A DNA stretch of 64,000 nt from Solanum dulcamara (taxonomy: Eukaryota; Streptophyta; Magnoliopsida; Solanales; Solanaceae): positions 83,233,757 through 83,297,756 of the forward strand of contig NC_077238.1 of assembly GCF_947179165.1 (NCBI RefSeq), written 5' to 3'. Of this stretch, positions 1 through 13,100 are shown piece by piece; position 1 is the stretch's first letter, and each line of letters starts with the position of its first letter. Position numbers and translations under genes: made by a program. Below the pieces are notes generated by a model. It did not search any database. It was not told the DNA's origin and worked only from the letters and a program-made list of their open reading frames with translations.

Positions 1-1065
1 TCACTTTATCATAATTTGGTTTCAATTTATTTGGTCGTATATTTGTCATTCATGTTTATAATTATTAGTCTTGGACTAAACATATATATTTGTATTTTTT
101 TCTCCCTTTGCGCCTTTTTTCATTAAAACCCATGCTTTATTTGCGTTTTGTGCTTAAAGCCCAACAGACCTTAGAGCCTTTTTGCGCTTTTCGCATTTGA
201 TAACACTGTTATAGAATAGTGAAAAGAAAGGTAAACAAGTGCTAGCTTAATTCTAGAGCTAATTTAGGATAGATTTCATAAATAACTTTCCCAGATGGAT
301 GATTACAACAACTGTCCCTGCCAAAATAATTAACCGAGCAGGGACGGAACCTGCTAATTAGGTATAATGCCAGTGGCTTAATTGAAAAGAAACAGAACTT
401 GAATTTAAAATATAGGGAAAACATATGGGACTAAATTGCTAAATAACACAACCTCTATCTTTCCTCCTTTTAACTAATTCCTACAATCAAGTACCACTAC
501 CAGAGCTCGAAATACCACCTTTGCAAGCAGGGAGGCCCAAATGTTCTTCATCCATCTTAATTTTAATTTTTTTTTATCCATCTTAAATTCAGTTCGCATT
601 ATGAGTATTTCTCTAGCTATTTTGTTGTTTAGGAGGAGAGAACATTTAGTGATACTTTGAGCAAAATGGATATAGAAGATCCATATAGTCGAAACCACCT
701 AATTCAATAGTCAATGCTGACTTTTGTTTTGCCTGGTTTTTTATATGCATGTTAGCATCAAGAGTAGTTTCATTTTCCTTTTTTGGATAAAACTTTTTCT
801 GTCAATATGTGCTTTCCTTTTTAGTGCATTTTGAGCTTTACTTATTTAGTAGAAGATTACATTCAAACTTGTCCACCAGCATCTGTCTATTTTATTTCAT
901 GATAAAACTTGTTCAGAAATAACATAGTGATAGGAATGTAGGAGTTTGTCACTAGGTATTTGACCTAATAGGATTGTCCATTCAAACCTATCGCTAAAAT
1001 AATGTTTGACTACTAATGCATCAGTAGAGGCTTACTTACAAATTAATGGCCATCTCTTTTTGCAG
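1..1065. other. Intron sequence upstream of first visible exon; no gene or element recognised
   Basis: AT-rich sequence with homopolymer runs. I looked for a preceding RCC1 exon and found none I could support. It is presumably part of the intron that ends at 1065. Confidence 0.5.
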
Positions 1066-1142
1066 AACATGGGCTTGTTTATGCCAGTGGACTCAATGAT
1101 TATGGACAGCTAGGGATGTCAGATGACAGAGCTTATATAACT
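1066..1142 (+). CDS. RUG3: RUG3-like exon 1 of 14 in window
   Basis: Acceptor TTTTTGCAG ends at 1065 and donor GTATGC starts at 1143. The exon begins with the last two bases of a codon and then reads [16 protein letters not shown], a canonical RCC1 blade strand. It ends in phase 0 after TYR-ILE-THR codons. Confidence 0.9.
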
Positions 1143-4100
1143 GTATGCTATTTTAACCTTTCTTGATACAGTTTCAGAATTTGGATAGGTTGGAACTTGG
1201 AAACATAACTTCATCTATCAAATGAACATATTTTTTTATCATACAATCAGTATGTAGTATTCGAATAGGATATAACTTCATTAATTAGCTGAAAACATTT
1301 TTGAAATCACGCAGTAAATGTATAGTACCAATGGATGGCAAATGAACAGACTTAAAGGGTGTTCTAGGTCAGCAAACATGTTTGAAAGTGAATGTTCTGG
1401 AAAACTTATATGAAGCTGGTGACAATCATACGGCTGAAAAATTGTTCGGTTAGATCTGGAGTTGAACTGAAGAACTTGATGGAGGAGATGAAAAGATTTA
1501 TTTCAAAGGAGGGAGAAATGATCAAAACAGAGAAGTGAAAGGGTGAGACAGAAATTACAACCACGGCCAAAGAGGTTAGTTGAATAGAAAAGGCTAGGAT
1601 TTTGTGGTTGAAGAAGAGAAACAACAGGAAAAACTATCATAGGGACACTTCATTGACATAATTATTGTTTTTGGGAGGGAAGTAGATGACCTCGTGAAGA
1701 TTAGAGAGGGATTGTTTTTCCAAAGAATAATGTCGGGAGAAGAGAGGAGTTGGAGATCCTCTCTTGAGAGGTTGAATTTAATAATTTGTGTAGAAGGAAG
1801 ACGCTGAGGCTTGAGATGAAATTCTTTTGAGGAGTTGATGTTGGATGTTCTTCAAGCTTTCAACTTTCTCTCCCAAAATAAATTAGGTGTCTAAATGCCT
1901 CTTTTTTTGTTACGTTGCATCTCTAATGAAGTGTCCACACTTCGTCTTAAAGTCTAAAAGTTTAAACTGTTAAAGGAGACACATTTATTTATTGATGTTA
2001 GGTTTGCAACATGCTTCCTCACATGTATGTATGACTTTGTTTTCTTGGGCCGAAGTTCTTTGTTAATGGGTGTCAGTGAACTTTAATGCTGGATCTTGAC
2101 TTGGCTTTGATACTATACTAAGGTGTGTGATCAACTCGTCTAAAAGTCTAAATTGTTATAGAAATACACTTTTATCGATATATCTTAGGTCTACAATAAT
2201 CTCATAGGAGGGGCCTGTTTTATGAAGGATCGTAAACATATAAGTTTGGTAGATACATACTTACATACTTAAACTCCCTGAAATGTCTTTGTAGGATAAA
2301 GACGAATTCTTGATTTGATTATGAGTTGGTCGATTGATTTCCAAGGCAGAGATGTCTGGAATATTATGTGAATCAGGCCTAAAAATTTCTATAACCTTTT
2401 TAAGCGGTCCTTTCCTGAAGATGCATATGGAGAATAGGATTTGGGAAGAAGTAGAGGCTTATGTCAAATGTGTCACGATCCGTTTTCTTAGCAAGCCATG
2501 ACCGGCATCCCCTGCCTTAACTTGGTAAGTGAACCTTCTTGGCTTTATATTTAAATGCAATATAAATAAAACTTATAACTTCATATTTAATCTAAGCTCC
2601 CAAACTGGTGAGAAATACTACTCCCTCCCCATTTACATGAGACGATTCGGAGTATGAGGGTCAAACTATCTAATAACCAAAATACTGTAAAACCCTATTA
2701 TATTCTTTCAATTATGATAACCGTAGAACTTTATGCATGAGTAAGGTTATCCAAAGTGATAACATTTGTAATGCAAACGATAGAAATCCCTAACCTAAAT
2801 ACTGTAAAACTGTCTATGATGTGGCTAATTTGACTGTATAAACTGAATAAAAATTTACTATCCTGACTGATAGCAAAATCAGAGCTCACCAATAAGTAAG
2901 GTTATCCAAAATGATAACATTTGTAATGCAAATGATAGAAATCCCTAACCTAAATACTGTAAAACCGTCTATGATGTGGCTAATTTGACTGTATAAACTG
3001 AATAAAAATTTACTATCCTGACTGATAGCAAAATCAGAGCTCACCAATAAACCTTCCGAATGTGAGGGAGATCCTAGTTCGTGGTATGACAGTTTACAAT
3101 ACTTGTCAATGTAGGTTTCCACAAAAGAGAGCGTGAGTACGACTTCTTCGCCTCTCAGTGAGTGTCATCGACCCCCCACTAAGATTGGAACTAGACTTAA
3201 CAAAACATGAATGCATAAACATAATAAGAATATCCAATTCATATGATCTTTTTTATGACTGTGGTGTCCGGGCAAACTTTCGCGCACCTCGACTAATTCC
3301 ACGGAATACCTGCCACTTCCCACTAGCAACAGGTACCAGGTAACTCTATCCAATTCATATGATTAAATGCGTTTTCTATGTTAAGTTTACAAAGTACCCC
3401 AGTGGTGCTGCTTTTTATTTTCGAATCAAGACATTCATCAGCAATGAGAACAACATCCATGATTTGTATCCTCTGATGAAAGTCATCTGGGAATTTTCTT
3501 TCAACTTTGTGCATGACATTTTTCAATCTTTCAGTCAACAATTTGGAGACAATCTTGTAAAAGCTTCCAGCCAAGCTTGGGCCTGAAATCCCTCAATTCA
3601 AGAGCTTCATTTTTTTTGAAATCAAGGCAATGTTAGAGGCGTTAAAGCTCTTTTCTAAAAAGTGATGATTATGAAACATCTCCAAACCTTTCATGATATT
3701 TTCTTTAGGGAAGAACTGACGTTTCTGATAAAAAAGCCTTGGTGTAGACATCTGGCCCTGGAGCCTTGTCTCCTGGACATTGCTTGCTCATCACATGCAC
3801 AACTTCCGACCATTCAAGTGGTCTTTATAGGAAGTTATATCCACATCACTGATCTGTCTCATTGTCCCATAAAATAGTCAGGCCTCCATTCCTCAGGTTC
3901 CGTGAAAGATTTTGATAGAATGACAAGATCTCTGATCTCAATGTTGATGTCATCCGGATCATCAAGTGTAGTCCCATTAACTTCATCTTTTCTATGGTGT
4001 TGCATCTTCTGTGTGAGTTGGCCATGTTTTGGAAAAACTCCCCCCCTCCCCCCCAAAACTCTAGATCTCTGCCTCCGTTTGATTTCTTTGTATTTGACAA

Positions 4101-7100
4101 TGCTTTCCAACTCCATATGGATGTAGACTTTGGATAAGAGTTCCTCTTTCATCAAGTAATCCAGTTTCCAGTATGCGATCCAAGTTTACCAAATCTCTAG
4201 GAGCATTGTTTACCTTTTGTCCAAGCTGCCATGACTTCAAACACTCCATTCTTTTTTTTTTGAAACTGGTAACTTTAGTCTATATATCCACAGGTGTACT
4301 ACAACAGAAGTGTAGTTCCCCTTCAAAAGTGTTACAACTTACAGAGAAATACAGCCTTAATCTAAACTGTTGCCTATAAACAATCTAGCACATCAAAGAT
4401 CTCTTCTGTCCTAGTTAATATATCTTGTTTACACCAAAAATAAAAGAGCTAAGCAATTCATTTTGATCTTCTGTAAGTTTTTCTGCACATTCTCAAAACT
4501 CCTTTTGTTTCTCTCTTTCCAAATTGTCCACCAAATGCATGCTGGGACAAGTTTCCACCTCTTCTCCTTATCTGAAGCATTACATCTCTATTCCAGCTGC
4601 TCAGAACTCCTTTAATGGTCCCTGGTTTCACCCCTCTTATCCCCTTTAGACAGATGAACATTCTCCATAGTTGTTCTGTCCATGTACAATGCAAAAAAAG
4701 ATGGTTAATTGTCTCTGCATGCTCTCCACATAAGGTACATCTAGAGGCCAACTGAAGGCCTCTTTTGTTTAAATTTTCATGAGTCAAAACTGCTTCTTTT
4801 GTCAACAACCACATGAAGCAATTTACTTTGTAAGGTGCCTTTGGTTTCCAGATCATCTTCCATGGCCAATCTGTCTCCTGTCCTGCATTCTTGTTGAGTT
4901 CCTTATAAATAAAATTTACTGAGAATTGACCTTTGGTGTCATTCTTCCACATCAGCAAGTCCTTCTTTTCAGTGAGGTTGCTGAATGAGCCTATTGAATC
5001 TTGAAAATCTGCCACTTTGTCTATCTCCCAGTCATGAAGGTTCCTCCTTAGGAACAAATTCCATCCTTGTCCAGTTCACATTGTAGCCACAGTGGCCTGT
5101 TGCTGTTGACATAAAATAAACAATTCAGGATGCAATTGTTTCATAGGGACTGCCCCATTCCATTTGTCCTCCCAAAAGGATGTCTTTAAACCATCTCCCA
5201 CTTCTAACCTGGTTCTGTGATATAGTACTGGCCATAAATTTCTGATTGCCCGCCAAACAGTGCATTTATATGGAGTACTTACCATTTTAGTCATCCATTT
5301 ATCTTCCATACCATATTTTGCTGTGATGACCTCTTTCCAGAGCATGTTGTCTTCATTTGCAAACTTCCACAACCATTTCATCATTAGGCTCTGATTTTGT
5401 TTCCTCAGGTTTCTGATGTCTAGACCTCCTGTAAACACTCCATTCTTTCAATTTAACTTTGAGGGATTTCGTTTTTTTGGCCAAGAAAAAATCAGATCTT
5501 CCAGTAATATCAAGCGAGTTCCTCCACTCATTCAAAATATCAATAAAGCCATCAACTTCAAGCCACCAATTGTAGCATTAAGGGACCATAATCTCATTAG
5601 ATTCTTCGTAAGATAGACTACTTTATACACTTAAGAATTCATCACCCCATTTAGTTGAAAAAGGAATCTGTCAAGTCTTGAAGCAGTCAAGTGTTTGCTT
5701 CTCTTAAACCATGTGAAATTTTCACCTGAGGAGGATCAACAAGTTCGAGTTCTTTAATACAACCTGAAAATTCATTCATTGCTGCTGTATTACTGTTATT
5801 CCATTATCTTTCAGAAGCACGTCTTGATGTATTAACTCCACAAAGTCACCCATTGCCTGGAACACAATCCTCTGATAGCTACAAGTTCCCACCCTAAATG
5901 GTTCCTTTTGTACCTTGTATTAGGTCGTCAACACATGTGAGGATTGAGAGGAAAAATTTACGGTGGTAGAGTATTCCCCAGTTTTAATGATCTCTCCTTT
6001 CCATTTGCTTTTGTCCCAAAAATAAGTTTCTCCCCCCCTCTTTGATCAAGTAAAAGTATTTTCATTCATAAACATGGGCATGTTCATGGACATAAAACTG
6101 GCCGTATACAAGGAGTATATACAAAAACTTACTCTACAAACTCCACCCAATCTTCTATACAACAAGGAACTCTCTGGGTACACCAGAAGAAACTAAGGGA
6201 CCTGAGTTGAACCAGTTGCATCCAAACAGCAATAATCAACCCACTCTTGCTATAAGCCATCTCCCCCAGACCAAGAATTTCATTTTTTCTACTGTGAAAT
6301 GCCATAAAGTTTATTTGAATGCATAGAAGTAGTCTCCAACATTCAGTTGAACACCGTAACATCCAAGTGGCCAGATAGACACCGCCTGTCATACTTATTC
6401 GAGATTATTTTGTCTCATAAGGCAAACCGATGAGCCTTAGTCTGTCACCTCCTGTCACACTTATGTTTCTTAACTAAATCAGTAGTCTCAGCCACGCAAT
6501 GGAACTGCTGATTTAACTAAGTTGGCGTGGGATATAATGATTGCAGGAACCACTTAGAGTTGCTGGACTACCCAAAGAAATTGTAAAAGTTTCAGCTGGT
6601 TATCATCATTCTTCTGCTATTACAGGTTTGTTATGATTGATTTTGATGGATCTTTTATCTTGTATGCTAATAACTATAATTGGGTTTTACTAGTTCTGAT
6701 CATCTGCATTTTCTCATTTATTGGGTTGTAGTTATCTGTTGCTGTTTGATGCTTCTGTTTTCATTTTTCTGTTTAACACTTGAATTAATTTTCTTCTGTT
6801 CATTTATTACTTGCTTCCTTGGTGTTAGAGGCTACTGGGTCTTAGACATGTATTCAATTGCATCATCCATCCACCGCTTCTATATTTAATTGCTTTTATC
6901 AAGTAATAGTTATTTAACTTGTTGATAGGTTAGAAAGTATTGTTGATAGATTACAAAGTTATACGGGGCAAGATGGGAGTGACTTCCATGTCGGACAAGA
7001 CGAGGGAAGCGAGGTTGAGATGATTCAGATATGTGAAGAGGAGGTGCAGGAATGCGCCGTTAGGAGGTGTGAGAGGTGGCTGTAGTAGGAGTTAGGAGAG

Positions 7101-10100
7101 GTAGAGGTAGGCCAAAAACGAAGGGGAGGGGGGGGGGTTAGACAAACACATGACACAACTTTATCGCCCTTAGGCGAGGTAGCCCCATCTCCTCTCCCCT
7201 TATTAGTAGTTGTATTTAACAATCACGTCATTTCTTATTCTTCGATGTGTTTTTACTATCTTTTGCCTCATTTTGCTTTGTATAATGGTATTTTGCCGTC
7301 ATTTTTTTCTTTTTGTAACCTTGCTCAGAATAACTCCTCTTTTGAGCCGAGGATCTATTGGAAATCGCCTCTCTTCCTCATAAAATGTGGAGGTATGGTC
7401 TGCGTACATCTTAACCTCCCCAGATCCCACTTATGAAATTATGCTGGGTATATTGTTGTTGTAGTTTAGTTTTTTTTTTTTGTATTGAAAAAAACTAAAA
7501 GTATACCAAAATTATTTCTACAATCACTCACAATTTTGAAATGTTAATATATTAATTATTCACCAATATTTTCTCAGTTTAGCTATATAATCTCTGAACT
7601 TGTACCTTTTTCTTCAGATTATAAAAATAGCATATCTATTTTTTTTCCTACTGCCTTTTTTTGATGAAGTAATTAGATTTCATTAACAAAGGGCATAATA
7701 CCCGTATACAAGAAGCATACCAAAAGGTAGAAGAACCTCACAAAAAAATACGGTTCTCTACGAAAGGTTCCCAATCATCTATACCTAGCGGGATCTCATG
7801 GGTGCACTAAAACATAATAAGGGAAAGAGGCTACTCTTCAAGTATACAAAGTTCTTATCTATTCCCTCGAAATCTCTCCTATTTCTTTCTCTCAAAATAG
7901 TCTGCATAAATGCAAGTGGGGCGACATCCCAAAACCCTACTATTTTTCCATACTCCCTGCGCTACAATAAGAGTTACAAGGTTCATTGTCTGATTTTTTT
8001 CTGTCTGTTTGGCTATCTATTTCTTAGTTTTTCGAAATGAGAAAATACAAATGTAGTACAATAAGTCTCAATTTGTTGTAATATAATGCTTTTGATAAGC
8101 ATAGTAAAAAATACATCTGAAATGTTTGAAAAGGTCTAGAGTACTGTTTTTTTCTTCGTTTCTTAGAAATTAGAGTACTTCTAGTGCCTTCTATTTTTAT
8201 TTTGTATGATATTTGCCTGAAAGGAATTTAAATGGAGCAACATGGCCAATGATGATTTATATAGCTGATCCTAACTTGTTTGGAACAAAGGTGTACTTAT
8301 TTTTGTTGTTTGAAAAAATCTTAGTAAAAAATATTATTTGTCTCCCAGAATAGTAATGATGTCATTATTTTTGGAATGGAGAGAGTGTATTGCTTTGGTA
8401 TAAACTCATTGTGTTTGTTGAATACACGTCTTAATGAATACTACAACAACAATTATGTCTAGGTCTCAAACAAGCAAGGGTCACCTATATGGATCCTCAT
8501 TTACCATGTTTTTCTATTTATACTCTAGTACTGTCAGCATTATACTAAATAAAAATAAAAGTTTTTTTTTAATAACCGTTGTGTCCGGGCCAGTTTTCAT
8601 GCACCTCAACTAATGCCACGGGATACTTGCCACCTCCCACCACCAACAGGTATCAGGTAACTCTGTTCATCAAGGCTAGGACAGATGAGAATAAATCACC
8701 TAGTATTTTGTCTTTGCTGGGATTTGAACCAACGACATCATCATCATCATCATCATCACCATATCATCATTATTTTTATTTTTGTTTTTATTTTGTACCG
8801 TTAGCTAAGTTTGCATTGTTACAAAGAAATTATAGGTCTTTTGGGACATCTTCTTTGTGATTTTAGGTCTACGTCGTCCCTTTTTACACTTTCACGCATC
8901 ATAGTTTCTCACCTACGGATTGGTGTCTCTGTAGGTCACGCATCACATGACCCAACAATTTCAAGCGACCTTCTCTTATCGTATCCTTAGTGTATCCCAC
9001 TTGCATCTTCTGGCTTGTGTAGTCAATTTTAATAATCTTATCTAATCTTGTATGACCGCACATCCATCATAGCATCCGTATCTCTGCAACACTCAACTTG
9101 TGAATATATTGGACTTAAGCAGCCCAACATTTACTACCATATATCATTGCAGTCTTATAATTGTTATTGAAAACATACCTTTTCCTTTTAGTATCATCCT
9201 TCAATCATATTACACTCTACCTATTTAATACCTGTCCAAGGAATATTGTTAAAATTTGACATATGAAGTGGATTTGATGAGGGATCTTGAATTAAAGTTT
9301 TATAAAGAACTGGTTATTACAACAATTATGCCTGTGGCTCAAGATAGATGGCTGGCTATGAAGAATTGGTTACAATTTTAGGTTTTGTTTTGGGAAATAT
9401 ATCTAATCCAAGTACAACTGTTTTTAAAAAAAGTGTCTTTTAGGAAATTGTCAGAAAATTCTGGAAGAAATATTTCCAGACCTGTTCAAACGGCACCAAA
9501 GAGTGGTAGAAGAAACAGAATCCTAAATCTGATGGCACAGCACCTTGACTTGTATGACTGTGGCATCCAGTATGTAAACATTATACTTAGTTGTTACAAA
9601 CTATCTTCATCACTAGTGTGCATTGAGTCCGCGCATCTGCCAGACTCCACATCTGGGTACAAACTAGAAAAAGAATTGCATGAGGACCATTAGTGTACCT
9701 ATGGTATATGGCTCCTATTTGGCAGGATGTTATAATTAAAAAAAATAAGAAAAATAAGGTAGCTGGTAAAAATAGAAAACCTGTAAAGTGTAATGTTTGA
9801 ATGAAGGCAATTCTCCCTTCACCAGAAGAAATGTGGAACCTTACCAAGGCAGATGAGATATTTGTGTATAGTTTTGTTACATTTGTTTTCAACATATAGA
9901 CCAATGAGGCAAATGGTTTGCACTCGTCAGTCTTTTTTATTTATTTTCAATTGTTTAATTGTTTCCTTTTCTTTATTTTATTTTTCATTTACATTCTAGG
10001 TCATTTAGCAGTTTTAGTTTATTAGCATTCATTCTTTTCTCATAGCCTCTTCATTTCTTTTTCCCCTAATTCTTAAATAGATGAATTATTTACATTTAAA

Positions 10101-13100
10101 TATGTTAGCTTCCTATAATAGTCTGCAATTTCATTGCAGTGGATGGAGAACTTTATATGTGGGGGAAGAACACAAATGGTCAGCTTGGCCTTGGAAAGAG
10201 TAATAGTACTTATGCTATTGCATTATGTTCTTTTTGGCTTCTCCTTTAACCATTTTCATTGCTAGTGTTGCCCCTAAAACACACACAAGTATACGTGGTC
10301 GTCAAGTAATAAAGTAGTGAATCAAGTATTTTTTTAGAAAGATGAATCAAGTCTTGTTTCCACGAGGACTTGTGATTAAGCTAGCGTTTGGCCATAGATT
10401 TTGTGAAACTTGAAAAAAGTGTTTTTGAAGTTGTGTTTGGACATGCATTTTATTTGGAAAAAAATTGTAAGTTGTGAGCGGAAGAAACATTTCTCCCAAA
10501 AACTGATCTAAAGCACAAAATTTAAAAACTGATCAAGTTCCATGGACAAACAATGTTTTCAAATAATGAAGAAAAGATTCCAAAATCTATGCCCAAACGG
10601 GAGCTAACTATTAACGAAATAAAACTCTTATAAATTATTGAGTCAAGAAAAGATTCAGAATGTTGTTTGACAAAGTATTGCTACTAAATTAACTAAAGAC
10701 GGAAAATAATTGATCAACACATTTAGGGTGAGTTGGATTATAATGAGAGAAAATAATCTAGAGTTTTGGGTTTTGTCTAACAATCCTGTTGAATTCTTCA
10801 ATCAATTACTTATAATTTGGATTATTAATTGACAAGATTAATTTTACTCATAGAAATCTATCAATTACTACTCGCCTTATTCAATTTAACCTTATGCTTA
10901 TTTTCTATGGAATTGGAGTTAACAAGAACACATTAATTATTTCTGTAAAATACTTAAGCAAGACGATTAAGTATATTTCTATCTTAATCGTGAATATGTT
11001 CTCTAATTCCCAAGTTCAAGAGCTTTCCCTATTTAATCTTGTTGCAATCAAGAATTCTCTTTTTCAAGTTCATTCAAGATTCGTTGATAGCATCTACTTG
11101 GCATGGAGAGCTAGTAAAGATGGAACCTTTTCAGTAGAAAAGTGTTTTCTAATGAAGCAAACAGGATATTGGGATACTAGTTGGCCATGGAAAGGGATTA
11201 GGAGAACTAACGTTCCTATAAAGGTAGCTTGTTTTGGTTGGATTGCAACATGGGGAGCTTGCCTTATTCAGGATAATCTTCAGAAAAAGGGTTTTGCACT
11301 AAGTAATAGATGTTACTTATGTGAAGAAGAGTTGGAGACTGAATTACCTTCTTATGCATTGCAGAATAGCTAGACAATGTTGGGAATTTTTCTTCTGTAT
11401 TTGCGGGATTTCTTGGATCATGCCTCAGAGTGTGAACGAATTATTGGAGAGTTGGCAGCACCAGAGAATGCATAAAGCTTTGAAGCGACTCTGGAGAACT
11501 ATACTTTTGTGCATATTCTGGGCTATTTGGCTAGAAAGAAATAACGCTTGTTTGACGGGGAAAAAGACCATATTTTAAGAGTTAAAATCAAGTATCCAGA
11601 ATATTAATCTGTTGCAAAAATCGCTTTGGAGATTCTGTTGTGAAGATATGGCATTATGGAGGAGGTTCATTGCTGAGAAATATGGCCTACAGAGCAACTG
11701 GATAACGGAAGAGGTGAATGGCACTTTTGGGTGCTCTGTATGGAAAACTATCAGGAGAATGTGGACTACCTTGAATGCAAAGGTGACCTTCAGAGTGGGG
11801 AATGGGTTGAAGACCAGTTTCTGGAATGAGATTTGGTCAGGTGATGTGAAATTGAGGATACTTTTTCCTGATTTGTACATTATCAGCCTACAACAGAATG
11901 CCACTATAGTGCAGATTTGGAGCCCTCAAGGTTGGGACCTTATGTTCAGAAGGGCTCTAAATGATTGGGAGGTTGGAAGAGTAGCAGACCTACTACATGC
12001 TTTAAACTTGTTTCCAGGCATTGGCATAGAGCCCGACAAACCAGTCTGGAAATTGCATAGCAGAGGAACTTTTACAGTGAAGTCCTGTTACTGGGAGAGG
12101 AATACCAATCACCTATTGACAACAGTTTGGCCCTGGAAATTAATCTGGAAGATTAAGATCCCTTTAAAAGTTGCATGTTTCACTTGGTTGGTAATTAGAA
12201 GAGCTTGTCTAACCCATGAAGTACTACAAAGAAGAGGTATACAGATATGTTCAAGGTGTTATATGTGCGGACAAGAGGCTGAAGTAAATGGCCATTTATT
12301 TCTGCATTGCAAGATAGCTACAGATATGTGGAACATGTTCGTCTGTACACTCGGAATAAATTGGACAATGCCCAGAACCACTTTCGAGGTCCTAACACAC
12401 TCGCAAGGAATCAGAAAGAGAGGATCAAAGGAAGATTGGTGGAAGATATCCCTGCTTGCATCCGGTGGACACTATGTAAAGAAAGGAATGAGTGATGTTA
12501 TGAAGGAAAGGTTAGCAGCTCACACAAGATCAAGATGAGATGTCTTAGTCTTTGGTATTTTTGGTGTAAGCAAGATTTAGTGGGGGAAGTAGACAGCTTA
12601 GTGGAGTTTATAGGCCAATTGTAAATTTTGAAAGTTTTTTTTTTTGGATTTTGAGTATGATGGCACCCCCTGGGGGTTTGTAAATCCCTTCTCATCAGCT
12701 TCGTGATGAGTTCTTTTGCGTGAATACAAAGTTACCTATTTTTTTAAAAAAGAGTTAAAATCAAGTGTTCACATAATTTGTTTTGTTGGTGTAAAAGTAG
12801 TTTCTTGATAATATGGATCAATACATGGAGTTTCTGAAGTTGTTAGGAAAGATGTAATTGACTGTGTGTATATTCTCAACAGTCGTTTGTAACTTTTGGT
12901 TTTGGTACCTTTTTGGTACTTAGTCAATAAACCTTTACCTTATCAAAAAAAAAGGAAAAAAAAGAAATTGACATTTAAGAGATCGAGAGCTGATCTGTCT
13001 CTTCCTAAAGTGAGGTTAAAGGACAAAACACGTACTCCTTAAGACGAGATAGAAAAGAGAACAAAGGTGACTGAGGGAACATAATGGAGTGGAATTTGAT

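Larger units (their letters stand above)
8450..9165 (-). pseudogene. RTE-type LINE 3' end, split by a SINE
   Basis: Minus strand. The 3' tail is CAACAACAATTATGTCTAGG (8453-8475) on the + strand. Upstream on the minus strand, 9165-8900 encodes [30 protein letters not shown] and a diverged [12 protein letters not shown], the C-terminal segment of an RTE reverse transcriptase. A stop codon lies within it. The SINE at 8562-8730 separates tail from coding part. Confidence 0.8.

Noticed and set aside
7025..7436. Small reading frames on both strands
   Set aside because: They fall in the 3' tail of an RTE LINE and are shadows of noncoding sequence.
8734..8800. CAT/ATC repeat as a coding histidine or serine tract
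   Set aside because: It lies between a truncated SINE and a LINE remnant; a plain microsatellite.
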